NCBI GenBank assembly: GCA_015680685.1
Contig: MNCI01006881.1
Coordinates: 225,696 to 289,695 of the forward strand
Direction: 5' to 3'
DNA from: Gnetum montanum
Lineage: Eukaryota > Streptophyta > Gnetopsida > Gnetales > Gnetaceae
Length of the DNA: 64,000 bases
Part shown: piece by piece, positions 12,881-24,909 of the stretch
How positions within the stretch are numbered: the stretch's first letter is position 1
How the letters are laid out: every line of letters begins with the position of its first letter
Notes under the pieces: model-generated
Seen by the model: the letters and a program-made list of their open reading frames with translations, nothing else
The model's database searches: none
Told to the model about the DNA's origin: nothing
Program-made: the position numbers and the translations under genes

Positions 12881-13760
12881 TATCTGGTCAGCATGTTATT
12901 CCTTAGATGATCCTTATCTTTTTCGGGTCTACCTCAATCTCGTTTTGCAAAATTCGATGCCCTAGCATAATTCCTTCTTGGACCAAGAGATGTCTCTTTT
13001 GCCATTTGAGTCACAAGTTTGTTTCAACACATCTTTTCAATACTTACTCCAAGTGGTCCAAGGTTTGCTCAAATGTAGCTCCATAAGTAGAAAAGTCATC
13101 CATGAAGACTTCTACACCACTACCAATCTGCTATTGGAAAATAATAAGAACCAAGTATTGAAATGTTGTAGGGGCATTGCATAGAAATGGCATCTTACAA
13201 TATGCAAAAGTCCCCCAGGGATCCATGAATGTTATCTTGGCTTAATCTTCTAGCACAATCTGGATTTGGTTATAGCCACTATAACCATACAACAAGCTAT
13301 AATAACAATGCATAGATATGGTATTTGATAATTTATCTACAAATGGAAAAGGGAAATGATATTTAAATGTTACCATATTAAATAGCCTAAAGTCAATCCA
13401 GACCCACCATTTTCCATCCTTCTTTGGAACAATTACTAGTGGGATAACCTGGTTACTATCCATGATGGGATAGATGAACCTTGCCTTGAGGAGTTGTTCA
13501 ATTTTCTCTTTGACAATCTACTTCAATTTGGGGTTTAGCCACCTCTGTGGCTACCTTCTAGGCTTTATGGTTGGGTCATTGTAAATGTGATGTTGGCATA
13601 TCCTTAGATCAATTCCTATTAGCTGAAGATATGACCAAGAAAATGTTGTTGGCCATTTACTAACTACCTTTAATAGCTTTTCTTTTTGTTCATGAGAAAG
13701 TATGGAATTAATTATGATTGATTTACCATTGTTTAAAAATGCATATTCCATGTTAGCCAA
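12880..13760 (-). pseudogene. pol: Element C reverse transcriptase, decayed
   Basis: From the right, the segment DLRICQHHIYND leads into VPKKDGKWWVWIDFR (13463-13242 frame), GYSGYNQI, PWGTFAYCKMPF, then VFMDDFSTYG with the FMDD catalytic box typical of Tat/Athila RTs, and VQEGIMLGHRI. The order and spacing of RT motifs are intact but at least three stops interrupt it. The enzyme would copy the element's RNA primed by tRNA-Asp. Confidence 0.87.
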
Positions 13761-13784
13761 TAAATATTTTAGCTTTAGGGGCTC

Positions 13785-14740
13785 CTACTGGAAGTTATTA
13801 GGGATTTTCAACTCTCCCCTATAGGTATCATCATCTTTGTTAGAGAGTTGGGAATGAATTTGTTCAATTTTATCCATGCCTTCAACATAAGCACATGTTA
13901 CACTCTCAGTTGGTTCCATGCATAATTTGATGTTATCTAAGTTAGTTATTAGCCACTGGTGGCCTCTTATTTTGAGGTCGCTACATACAAACACCTTTGA
14001 ATATTGATTTTTTATGCGCATTCATTACATGATTTAATGTATGTACTTCTGATGGACTAATTCTTTTGCATGCAATTGCACTCATTATCACTACATGTGA
14101 TGCATGGAATATGCTTCTTCTCTATTTTTTCCAATTCATTTTCTTTGAAGATTTCTAAAGATAGATCCCTTATTCCCATACGTGTATCGACCATGCTTAA
14201 CGAAGCTCTTCCCATAATGATGGGAAAATCACTTTTATAGTTTTTAACTTTAATTACCAAAAAATTAGTAGGATAGGACCACCCACAAACTATTATCACA
14301 ATGTCCTCTACTAATCCTAGAGGGATAGTAATTGACTAATCTACCAATTCTAGATGGATGTTGCTCTTCTTAGGAGGTGGTAGGTTCTAGGCCTTATACA
14401 TGTCATGGGAGATGAGATTAACTCCAAAATGAAAGTTAAGAAGATCCTTGCATGACTCATGTCTAGTGATTTATAGGTAAATGAGTGGACTTCCTAGGTC
14501 AAATAATTTTATGCGAATATTTCCAACATTGATCCAATTAGAAATAACATGAGGTAGCATTACAGTGTGAATATGAGGTGGTAATTGTTTTGAAGGGCAC
14601 TCAAAGATGTTTGATGTAGTGGATGAGGGTATTGGAGATGGAGGATGATCAACCAAACTAGATTATGAGGGTTGAAGAGGACTACTGGGTTAGAAGAAGG
14701 GTCTTTTTCTCGATTGATTTTCCAAAGCACTTGGCTAGAA
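13785..14740 (-). pseudogene. pol: Element C protease region, decayed
   Basis: The 14471-14656 frame contains KLFDLGSPLIYL, a retroviral-type aspartic protease site (family LLDLGAxVNL). The next segment reads LELVD, a stop, then SITIPLGL, matching element B's LELADQSITIPLGL. The linker at 13785-14021 leads to RT. The protease would cut the gag-pol polyprotein. The frames are split by stops. Confidence 0.72.
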
Positions 14741-14746
14741 AGTTGG

Positions 14747-16990
14747 CTATGAATGTATAGCCCTCATAGTTTTCATTGTTGTGTTGTGGAGGAATCTCAC
14801 CTTGCATGGATGGAGTAGGAAGTAACTAGGTTGAAGGTGGAGGTGCATGTGTAGATGGATGCAAAGGATGGTATGGATATGGGTTTTCCACTCTAGTAGA
14901 TGGTGAATGTGTTTGGTGGTACTTTGAAGGATAATAGTGATGTTGAAACAAGGTATGACTTGTAGAACATTTTGGAGAGATAGGTTACTAAACATAGTAC
15001 CCACATCGATTTGGTTGCCTATAAGGCTACTAGTACCTTGGCAATGGCATTTCCCATGATTGTGGTTGGTACCACTATTGGTAATGTTCATAAGGTTGTG
15101 AAGGAGCTCCACTTGGGTAGTAAGCTTGTTGTTGCTGGTGGAACTGCCTCAAATTGCCTTGAGGGTAAGGCAATTATCTAGATGGTTTTCTTTGTGCTAG
15201 TTGAGGATTTAATGCATACACCCTAGAATATTGTAAGTGTGACACCATAGGGCAAAATCCATTTTGGATGTTCTTATTGATAGATGTGACAATCAATTTC
15301 ATCATCAAAGTCAATTTTCGCAACTTCCTACTATTGTAGCTTTGCCCTTACCTCTTTGGTAGGAACATTTAGTTTCCTTTTGCCTTCTATGGTTACAATC
15401 ACTATTTAGTTTAAAATTTTGCATCCAAAGAGTCCCATAATTTGTCAACCTTTTCCAAAATATCATAAATAGATTTTTAGATGGGCAAGGTTTTCTTTCT
15501 CATCACTTCATCAAGCGATAACTCCTCCTCATCACAAAATTAGACCTCCTATTTCCTGATGGAAGGATCCCTATTATATTCTTTTGCACTTTCCATTTTT
15601 TGTAGCTCACATTTTTCTTTTTCTATTTGCTAAAGTAGCCTTTGGATATGATAAACTCTTAGTTTAGATAATCTCCCCTGGGCATGCACCCCAAGAGTTC
15701 TTCTATTTTTTTCTTTGAGCCCATTTATAATGTGGTGAAGTTGTTCTCTTTGAGAATAACCATGACTGGGACATTGGTGTAAGAGTGAATAGTATCTACT
15801 TATGGTGGCATCCAAGTTTTCATTTTCCTTAGAGTAGAAACTTTGGAGTACATTTGATATTTTTCATTGAATAACTCCAACATGGTACTCCATTGAAGGA
15901 AAAATTATAGCTCCAAGGACCAGTACCAACTTTTAGCTTCCTTGATGAGTGTCTTGGGGAAAAGCTTGAGTTTTTTCCATTCATTTTATATGTTCTATAA
16001 GGCATAGGCATCATGGAAAGCTTGCAAATGTGTTTGTGGATTAGAGTTGTATCCCCCCTCAAATCTTGGGATATTGTTCATGTTTAAGTGCTTGATCCAA
16101 CTATCTTTCATATGCCTGGTTGGAATTTTAACTGCCCCTAAAATGTTGAGTATGCTTTGAGTCACTAATAGAGGTTCATCATCATCCTTGCACTGATGAG
16201 ATCTTGATGGCCTTCATAGTCATTGTTATCTCGTTGATTACCTTCATCAAGATTATTTCAACAATGGCTTCTATGAGAACTGTCAAATAAAGAGGAATGT
16301 TTGGAACTGGATGAAGAGGATGAAGAGGAAGGGTAACTACCACTACCACTATAATTTCTACCACCACATTTTTGCTTATTACAATCACCATCTTTATATC
16401 CCTTGCCATTGTGGTGCGTATCTGAGTCCCTACCTTGGTCATCATTTTTTCCTAAACCTAGTTTATGAATAGTGGATTGCAAGTTCAAGTTTAGACCCTC
16501 ATCACTAATAACAGGGGATGGGAAATCTTCATGTTGAAAACCTTCAAAGGGAGGATCCCCATTGTCATATTGATCTAGAAGGAACAAGGAATTAGTGAAA
16601 TGTTTTCCCTTCATAGCTTCATGAAGCTTCTTTTGACATCGATCTCACTTGTGTTGTGTTTTAGTGGGACAGTAGTTCCAAGTGTCCTAACCATTCACAA
16701 CATATTCTTCATGAAGATCTATAATGCCAAACTTCTTGAGGGTTTGAAATAGCATTCCAAGAATAGATTGACTAGTAGGCAAGACAATGTTACCCTCCAT
16801 ATCACACCATCACAATTGTTCATCCTATTATAGGATGAAGGTGAATTCTAGTACATACTCATCTAGATGAGTATATATCACTTTACACTCATGTGGGACT
16901 AGTGGTTTGACATCTTCGTGCTTCTAAGAAGAAGAAAAAATTTTGTAAAATAAAATAAAATTAGCAGTGTTTTTTTATAATTCTATGTAT
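14747..16990 (-). pseudogene. gag: Element C gag, decayed
   Basis: In minus sense: a front part with STIHKLGLG and a Ser-rich tract (16258-16614 frame), corresponding to STIHIPGSD in element B; a core with DATISRYYSLLHQCPSHGY (15630-15815 frame), matching the retrotransposon gag core of A and B (RYYSLLNNCPGHG, RYYTLLHRCPGHGY); then a broken zinc-knuckle-like site (CHIYQ, stop, EHPK) and a Pro/His/Gln-rich tail. Gag forms the particle that packages element RNA. Several frameshifts and stops; true start unclear. Confidence 0.78.
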
Positions 16991-17078
16991 AGCGGGAATG
17001 ATATTGACCTTGAGGTTTGTACAATGATATTAATGATATTCATTTAAACCTAAATAGCACATGTTTCAACAAACAAAG

Positions 17079-17096
17079 TCCCCGACAATGGCACCA
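17079..17096 (-). promoter_or_regulatory. Element C primer-binding site (tRNA-Asp type)
   Basis: The plus strand reads TCCCCGACAATGGCACCA. It matches the 3' end of plant tRNA-Asp (TCCCCGGCAACGGCGCCA, from memory) except at three sites, all transitions. It lies one base from the 5' LTR, the same spacing as in A and B. Confidence 0.8.
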
Positions 17097-17097
17097 A

Positions 17098-18018
17098 TGA
17101 TCAGTAGTGAGGTACCCCTATGCCCAATGATACTAATCACAAAGCATTCGTGTGTGATTCAGTCAAGTTTTATGGACTTTATCATTTCTAGTGCACTAGC
17201 CTTCTAGGATGTGAATCTTGCCTTAAGGTCAATCATTGTCTTCCCAATTACACTTATGATGTACATTGGTATAGTTAAGTGTAATTTAGGTATCTAATTT
17301 TTATCATTTTGTATTTTCTAGTTTATTATTCAAAGGGAGATAAAAGTGATTATATTAACTAATTTAAATTAACTAATTAATTAGTGTCTAACTAGTCCTA
17401 ACATAAGCATCTGGTCCCACTTTGTACAAAGGTCTTGAACCCATGTATCTACTACTGGGTTACCAACAATTACACTACTAGGCATACCAAGAAATAACAC
17501 TACTAGGATTACCAAGCAAATATGTGTTATGCTCAAAGTGGTTGTACTTATGTGTTTAATCTATCTTGCTTAATTTTTTCATTAATTTAATTACTAGAAA
17601 TCATTTAATATATAATTGGAAATATTTAGTAAATAATTTAAAACATTAAATGCATAAAAAAATATTTAATCTATCCATAATGTTGCAAGGTTTGTCAAAA
17701 AGTTTGTCTTTATTACTACACACACTATTATGTCAAGTATAACAATGCTCAAATAAAGATCTATACACTCAATGACTCCTATTACGAGCACTTGGGAGGA
17801 AAATTATAACTTTCAAATGAAAAAGCTATAAAGGCTTCACTACAACTAAAATCTCTATTACCATAAATGTGGCTGGTAGGCACATATTTATAGCCAAAAA
17901 TAGAAACTTCATCAATGGGGCCTTGTCGATGCAAGATATGATGCATTGACAAGGCCTCAGCAATGAGGCCATGTCGACAAGGCCTCATCAACGTAACCAA
18001 CCAAATTGTGACTCATCA
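17098..18018 (-). repeat. Element C 5' LTR
   Basis: 921 bp; plus-strand ends are TGATCAG and CTCATCA. TATA box (minus) at 17885-17892. Upstream in sense are repeated palindromic GAGGCCTTGTCGA-type units at about 17915-17995. About 26 bp degenerate repeats ('ctactaggcat', 'ctactaggatt') occur at 17475-17520. It is 22 bp longer than the 3' LTR. Confidence 0.87.
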
Positions 18019-18023
18019 ATGTC
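18019..18023. repeat. Target-site duplication of element C, right copy
   Basis: ATGTC, identical to 4801-4805, directly outside the CA end of the LTR. Confidence 0.85.
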
Positions 18024-18230
18024 CTAGGATGTCCTTCTCCATTTTCCTTAATAACTAAGCCTTGTAACTACTACATAGTGCTTCTTTAAAATGTCCTAGC
18101 ATCTATAAAAATCTTAAAAAATCATGAGATTTAACAAGGTTTTACAATCGTCTACGAACCTGATGCTAATCCTTCATTTTTTATCTAGGCTTGGGACTAG
18201 CTTCGGTAGAGTTATTGCTTATGTTATTAT
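18024..18230 (-). mobile_element. RTE LINE, 5' continuation beyond element C
   Basis: The sequence right of element C looks like the continuation of the LINE cut at 4805. On the minus strand near 18190-18205 it reads GCTAGTCCCAAGCCTAGATA, resembling the start region of plant RTE elements (GCCGGTCCCAAGCCCGGATA) as I remember it. The perfect 5 bp duplication ATGTC on both sides of C fits one insertion into a continuous LINE. The upstream end is not defined. Confidence 0.5.
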
Positions 18231-20013
18231 TGTAAAATAAGATTAATATTTAATTTATCATCAGTTGTTTCAGTTCCTAGAAAATTAAAGGTTTTAGTAT
18301 AGATATGATTAATCACTTGATGTGTTAAGGCTTTTGTTTTAAGTAATAGTTAATGCTTTTCATAACATAGATATGAAATTTTTCATCTTCTAGAAATCCA
18401 TAAGAGATCATATAAGTATAGCTAATACATTATATATATATTATATATGAGGTGGCCAAGAGCATATGGCCTAAAAGGTTAACAAATTTTTAATAAAATG
18501 TTTAAAGGATGACTAACTAGGCATTTCCTTCTCTTTAAAGCAAATGCTAGATAAAGGATGTTTAACAAGACTAGACTACTAGCACTACATGTAACACCAT
18601 CTATTCCTTTCCATCCTTCATTTATAACTCCTTCATTTTAATTTTTAAAAAAATATTATATATAATGTGGCTAAGAGTGTATGGCCTAAACAAGTCAATG
18701 CTCTTTATTCTTTTACCAAAAACTCTTTATGAAATTTGCTCCACCTAATCTAACCCTACTCTCTACTCATCAAAACTAGCTTCACAAACTCTTTCTAAAA
18801 ACTCCATCATAAATAACCTTGCTCTCTACTCATCGCAACCTTCTCTACATTCTTATACCAAAAACTCTCTTCTAGATCAACTCCACCTGATTTGACCTTG
18901 CTATCTACTGGATTTGTTCAATAGGATTTAACCTTAGTCTCTACTCAACACAATATGCCCTTTGTCAAATATAATTTTGTTCTTTGCTTATTAGAACTCA
19001 GTATTTGATGTATTTTTCTCTACTTTTCTCTTTGAGATTTTTTATGAGGGAAGGAGAGGAGGTTGTAGGGGTTATAAAAAGTAATGTTTAGTTGATGGGG
19101 AATACAAGGAAGGGGCTAGGGGAAGGGACATACCATGAAAAAAGTAGGAGTGGAAGGTTGTAGGGGTGAGAAGAAAATAGAGTTTTAAGTATGAGGTGGG
19201 AGGGGAGCATGGTAAAGTTTGCAACAATTAGAAAAAGGTAGATATTTTAGAATGGAAGGGGAAAAGGATGTAGGGGTTAAAAAAAAAAGTAATGTTTAGT
19301 TAGTTGAAGGAGGAGGTAGGAGTGTCTAAAAGGTTTTTAGTTGGGGTGAAGGTTAGAAAGGGGGACACAAAAATAAAATAGTGTTTAAAAAGAATTTTGG
19401 AGAATAGTATAATATAAAAATATTTTTTCATGTTTTGTGTAATAGATGTTTTTAAAAGTAGAGAGTGCTTTATTTTTTGCAAGACACTTTCAAAAATTTC
19501 AAAATATGCCTTAAGCCTTATAGCCCTTGCTAAAGATAGTTCTTTTAGAGAAGAATCTCACTAGTCACTTTTCAAAATATTACATAATATAGTCAACTTT
19601 AATTTTTTTAGTTTTACTATTATTTACTTCTTTATTACTATCAACAAAAGTTAATGATATATCAAAATTTTCAAGGTAAATTTCCTTAAAGTGTACATGG
19701 TTTCTATGGTGTTTTTTTATTACCAAAGTTTTTATTGTATAGTGATAGTATCTAAAATAACATGTAATAACAATATTACAATTGTGTTGTATTACTTCAA
19801 GAATATTGTTATGATCTTATCTCGTTGTCATATGTTTGGTTAGCTAAAGAGTGTAATAGTTGGAAGTAGATCAAGGCATAGTAAATGGGAATGGTAGTTG
19901 AATGCATTCATGGTTTAAAATATAATAATTTTTAGAATAATGAAAATTTCAATTCAAGTCAAGTCATTCTTAGGTTTTGACAAACACTTATATTTTTAGA
20001 AACTATTTTGGTT
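18231..20013. other. AT-rich intergenic DNA with degenerate repeats
   Basis: No coding capacity seen. Two diverged copies of a segment ending 'gtggcc-aagagcatatggcctaaa' lie near 18450 and 18660. A near-identical direct repeat ('tgtaggggtta', then 'aagtaatgtttagttag') occurs at 19065-19094 and 19268-19303. It is otherwise featureless. Confidence 0.5.
18715..18960 (+). repeat. Degenerate minisatellite
   Basis: Four imperfect copies of a unit containing 'cc-t-gctctctactcatc' start near 18757, 18820, 18895 and 18932. 'aaaactct' spacers lie between the earlier ones. Confidence 0.5.
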
Positions 20014-20990
20014 TAATGTTGAAAATAATTTATTGAGTTTGAGCACTATAGTTATCATAGGTGCATTAAAAAATTCAAGTTATGCAAATATTGAATAGAT
20101 TTTATTATCATTATTTTGAAATTTTTAAGATTAGGTTGTGTGTGTATTACTATTTAGAAAGATTGAAGTGAATTTCTTTTAATAGCTCTTTCAAAAGTTT
20201 ATTTTTCCTATATTTTGAAATAATGATTTGTAAATAATGGAAAGAGAATACATCATTTACACTTCAACATAAGCTCACATATATACTATTACTCATATTT
20301 CTTTAAAAATTATATTTAAAAGTTAAGGTGTATAGCAAATTTTCTAATAAGCTTAAAGTATAGAATACCTTCCTACTGTAAATGTACATGAGAAAGATGG
20401 TGGAAAAATACAAGAAATAGACAACTTCATCTTACTAAAAATTTGATTTGTAATTTTGATATCTTAAGAAATGGATTTATTTCTTGATTTGTGAAAAACA
20501 TCAACAAAATATTTGAATCTATAGTAAAAGTTGTAAGTTATGTTCATAGCCTACAGATTACAAGTTCAATTCCATTGGTTTATATTGAGGTATATAAATA
20601 TCTATAAAATAATAGAGGAACTTAAATTCTATGCAATGGATTTGAGGGTTTGAACATAGATTTTAAGATAATCATGAATTTAGAACATTAATTTATATAA
20701 ATTTTAACAATATTTAAGTTAAAATCTTATTTTTAAAAAATATTTAACTAAAAAAAATAAGAATAATGTCTTGTTATTAGCCATAACTATTGATTATTAT
20801 TTATAGTTTGGTATTAATAATAAACATATTTCTTTTATCTTCTAAGGTTATCGAAAGAATTAATAATAAGTATCTTTTGTTATTTATGCTAGGTAATTTT
20901 TTGTTTTTAAAATTTTAATGTAAATGACAAGTGCTTCCCATTATTACTTTGGATAAACTCTATTGCTAATGATATGTATCTTTTGTTATT
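20014..20990. repeat. Tandem segmental duplication, copy 1
   Basis: Begins TAATGTTGAAAATAATTTATTGAG and has a period of 977 bp to the next copy. The two copies can be followed from end to end, including 'gattaggttgtgtgtg', 'taatgatttgt' and 'gatatgtatctttt'. There is no coding frame, primer site or TG...CA terminus. Confidence 0.78.
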
Positions 20991-21960
20991 TAATGTTCAA
21001 AATAATTTATTGAGTTTCAACATTATAGTTATTATAGGTGCATTAAGAAATTCAAGTTATGCAAGTCTTAAAGAGATTGTATCATCATTATTTTGAAATA
21101 TCTAAGATTAGGTTGTGTGTGCATTAATATTCAAAAAGATTGCAATGAATTTCTTTTAACAGCTCTTTCAAAAAGTTTGTTTTTCCAATATTTTGAAATA
21201 ATGATTTGTGAATAATGGGAAGAGGATACATCATTTACACATCAACATAACCTCATGTATATTCTATTAGTGATGTTTGTTAGGAAAATTATATTTTTAA
21301 AGTTAAGCTGTATAGAAACTTTTCTAATAACCTGCAAGTATAGAATACTTCTTACTTTAATCTTACATGAGATAGCTAGTGGAAAAATGTACGAAATAGA
21401 CAAGTTCATGTTATTCTAAAATTTATTTGTATTTTGTATATCTTAAGAAATGGATTTATTTCTTTGTTTGTAGAAAAAAATTGGATCTAAAATAAAACCT
21501 TTAAGTTATTTTTATAGCCTAAAAATTATAAGTTTAATTGCATTGGTTTATATTGAGGTATAGAAATTTCTTTAAAAAATAGAAAAACCTAAATTATATC
21601 AAATAGATTTTTGAGGGTTTTAACATACATTTCAAGATGATCTTGAATTTAGAGCATTAATTTTAGTACATTTTAAAAATATTTACATTAAAAATTTATT
21701 TTTAGAAAATATTTAACTAAAAAATAAGAGGAATATATTATCATTAGTTATACATGTTAATTATTATTTATAGTTTATTATTAATGACAAACATATTTCT
21801 TTATCTTCTAAGGTTATTGAAAGAATTAAAAATAAGTTTCTTTTGCTATTTCTGTTAGGTAGTTTTTCATTTTTAAAATTTTAATGTAAATGACAAGTGC
21901 TTTTCATTGTTGCTTTGGATAGACTCTATTACCAATGATATGTATCTTTTATTTTTTATG
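20991..21960. repeat. Tandem segmental duplication, copy 2
   Basis: Collinear with copy 1 and directly abutting it, with scattered substitutions and small indels, so it is an old event. It ends at 'gatatgtatcttttattttttatg'. I cannot say whether the unit was part of a transposon. Confidence 0.78.
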
Positions 21961-22519
21961 CTATACACAATGGGAATATCAAGTTTTTTAAAAAATTAGT
22001 AAACTTTAGCTAGTGTTCATTGAATATAGTATTATCAACAACATGTTTTACTTGTTGTTTATGTTAATATTTATAATGACTAAACAATGAAGACCTTCTA
22101 TTATTTTAGGAAAATGGAAACAACATAACCTTCCTATTTTTAACAATGAATTACTAAAAATAATAGCTTAATTTAAGATGAACATACTTCATTGTATGTA
22201 TGGAGAAAGAACAGGGATTACCTATTACTAATGTCTATTTTTGGTACTATGATGAATATACCTTTTAGAAGGTTAGTGGCTTGGGGCTACAAATAAGGCA
22301 ATAAGCACTAGCACTGGTAGTGATTAATGTTAATGAAAACTAATAGAACATGCAAGCATTGATCATGTTATAAGTACTTATGTCAATGGTATCATGCATT
22401 AGAGAGCATGTGGATGTGTTGCCTACCATGGATATAATAAGTCTCTATTAGGACACTAGTTGTTGAGAAGCACATGCTATGCAATGTGTCTTATATTTGG
22501 ATCGTATGTCTTATGTGTG

Positions 22520-22710
22520 ATTTATGTGGTGTTATGTCATGAGTATATGTTAGAAATTCCTTGGAGCATAGGATGTTGAAGAAAAGAATTTTTTGCTATT
22601 ATGTCTTAAGTAGATGTGTGGATGAATCCTTGGAGCACTAGATGATGAGGTATTATGTTATGTGTAGTTCTGATGTGGTTTCTTGGAGCATAGGATGCTA
22701 GGAGCCTATA
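22520..22710 (+). repeat. Degenerate tandem repeat, three units
   Basis: 'ccttggagcataggatg' and two variants ('ccttggagcactagatg', 'cttggagcataggatg') recur at about 22559, 22628 and 22681. 'ttatgtc'/'ttatgtg' segments lie between them, giving units of about 50-70 bp. Confidence 0.55.
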
Positions 22711-23447
22711 TTAAGTATGTTTATGTGTTAAGTCTATGTGATATGATTGTAGTATTGTGCTAGCATGGGAGTGATGTACATCTCCTTTACATGCATGAGC
22801 CAATTATGTATTATATGTTAGATGTACAAGTTATGGTTGATATTATTATATGCTTATTGTATGTGTGTTGTACTAACCTTGATGCAAGTTGCTTTAATTT
22901 ATCCATACCTTACTTCTAGCATAATATCATACTCCACATTTGCAAGAAATGTGTAAAGGCCCATAATTAGTCTTGGATTAATCTCCTTTATATGTAGATG
23001 ATGGAATTGGAAGCTTCAAAGACTAGTAGGTCTAGGAGAGATGATGAAGGTTTTGGAACCTCTTTCATATGTTTCTTATTACATGTCTCATAAATGAGAT
23101 TGATGTATTTGTAGATGACATTGACCTATACTAATTATGAACTATGGCCCTTATGTAAGTTCTTATATGATACACATAATAACAAGACATGTGAGACATA
23201 TAGACCAATATGATATAATGATTTGTATTATGAGCTTACCATGTAATTATCTTGGACAGGTTATATGTATGGAACTATTAGAGGATGACATTGTGTATAT
23301 CAATTGTGTTTGTGGCATGCTTATTTGGTTATGCATATTTGAGATTTACACTACAAGCTAGCCTTGCATCATAAATCACATGAGAAGAAAAAAAAAATAA
23401 TGAATCATAAATCATGAACCAGCACTAACCTTGAACTCCAAATTGTA

Positions 23448-23459
23448 GGTCTAATACCA
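23448..23459 (-). promoter_or_regulatory. Possible initiator-Met primer site beside an LTR start
   Basis: GGTCTAATACCA differs at three positions from GCTCTGATACCA, the reverse complement of the TGGTATCAGAGC primer site used by many plant LTR elements. Two bases later TGTAATGACAAC begins, resembling the TGTAACACCC start of chromovirus LTRs. No partner LTR or pol was found, so this may be chance or a remnant. Confidence 0.33.
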
Positions 23460-24047
23460 AGTGTAATGACAACGCTCTAGGAAAGCATTACTCAACACCA
23501 TGTAAGAATCCTAAAGCAGTCAAATGTTTCAAAGCATACTCAAGGTTCACTTCACCTTAATGTCCTCAAGAACCTATGGATACAATATAAGTACATAACT
23601 CACATGATACAAGTTAGTCCAAGGTTAGGAGCATCATGAAGATACCTTTATAATCATATAAGTACATGAATGAATGTAACATATCCAAGGTTATGAGCAT
23701 ACACGTATGACATCGTTTCTTTGGAGAGCTAAGACATGTTCTAGCTCTAACACATCTAGCCTAAGCTTCACTATGAAGAGAAGGGTAGTGGCCCAAGCAT
23801 CAAAGCTAAAGCTCTTCAAGAAGCCTACATATCCTTGTGACATAATTCATAAAGAAATTATGACCATGTATTTCTTTAGAGATGGTTGTAATAGTATGAA
23901 ACCCATGAGAATCTATACACTTCTCTAGTCCCCATTCCCAAGGGAAAAAAACCTTTAATTCATCAACAAAGAGTATTTTCCTATACATGCATTGGGTAAG
24001 GATTAAAAAAAGTAGCATATAGAAAGCATTTTGGTTTGGGGAGGAGG

Positions 24048-24049
<2 letters not shown>

Positions 24050-24095
<46 letters not shown>

Positions 24096-24111
24096 ATATG
24101 TGTGTGTGTGT
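24050..24111 (+). repeat. Compound (AG)n-(TG)n microsatellite
   Basis: An uninterrupted AG run at about 24050-24094 is followed, after 'catat', by a short GT run to about 24111. Confidence 0.95.
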
Positions 24112-24211
24112 ATGTTTAGAAAAGGTAGTATATAGAAACTATTTCAAATTTTTTTGTTTCTTTTATAATATGATAACTTTCAAAAGTTAGGAGTAGGCCT
24201 TAAGCCTTAAG

Positions 24212-24905
24212 CCTTTGTATAGAATACATCATGGATACAAAAGAAAATAAATAGCTAGTTATAGATTACATAGGAGGAAAAATTAGTACTACATTATCCT
24301 TTCTTTTACATGGATATGTATCTATATAGTTATATGTGATCATGGATGGTTGTCTTTCCAATTATAATTTTGTGGCCCTTAGTGTGTATGGTTAAGTATA
24401 ATTAAGAAATATGGTTGATGTTGTTCTACCCATGATTAAAATAACATTAATATATTAAAGTTTAAGATGATTAATTTAAGTGTAGAAATAATGTTTATTC
24501 TAGTCTAAGAAATTAGCATCTATTTTCAACTTATCATGCACATCATGAAATCTTACTATCATTATTAAGTTACTAACTATGCACTATTAGATGTACCAAG
24601 TAAAAACATTGTCGAATTACCAACGTTAGTGTGTTTATGTTCGAAGTTAGTCATACTTATTCCATATACTTAACATATATTTTAAAAATAAGATAAAATG
24701 TTAATCTAAGCACATGAAGGTAGATAACAATGGAAATAAAACAAATGTAATAATATATTAAACTAAGTAAGAATGTTATAATGAAAGTGAGTTAATCTCA
24801 ATCTTATTGCCATCATGAATCATCTCTAGGTACAAGTTCACTTGAATAACATTGAAAGATACAAAAGTTTCTAATATGCTAATGATCAAATTAGACAAGG
24901 CACAA
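24212..24905 (-). repeat. Truncated LTR (F), related to LTR E
   Basis: It aligns by eye with the LTR at 63137-64000. 'gttagtcatacttattc' (24644) matches 'attggtcatacttattc' (63567), and 'aatctcaatcttattgcc' and 'acaagttcacttgaata' have counterparts about 38.9 kb to the right. 'gttgtctttccaattat' near 24346 is the segment that reads 'gttgtcttcccaattac' in C. The U3 end is missing: at about 24905 it passes into the spacer block of D1. The left boundary is approximate. Confidence 0.55.
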
Positions 24906-24909
24906 AGAG

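Larger units (their letters stand above)
4806..18018 (-). mobile_element. Element C: full-length Ty3/gypsy, Tat/Athila-like, inactive
   Basis: A 13.2 kb element lies in reverse orientation between ATGTC duplications. Order along the minus strand: 5' LTR (18018-17098), tRNA-Asp primer site, gag, protease, RT, RNase H, integrase, non-coding spacer, LTR-like internal promoter block, ORF2, polypurine tract, 3' LTR (5704-4806). The tRNA-Asp primer site and the FMDD RT motif are Tat/Athila features. Every coding part has stops and frameshifts, and the two LTRs differ clearly by eye, so it is the oldest of the three bounded insertions. It is the only one here with a whole pol set followed by ORF2, so it shows the ancestral order from which A and D2 are deleted. 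Confidence 0.88.
21961..24049. other. Intergenic DNA, mostly featureless
   Basis: No gene seen. It holds a short degenerate tandem repeat (22520-22710) and a possible primer-site/LTR junction at 23448. The short frames here match nothing I know. Confidence 0.5.

Noticed and set aside
18430-18450. AT palindrome (tatatatatattatatat) as a terminator or origin
   Set aside because: Simple AT repeat in AT-rich DNA without any adjacent gene.
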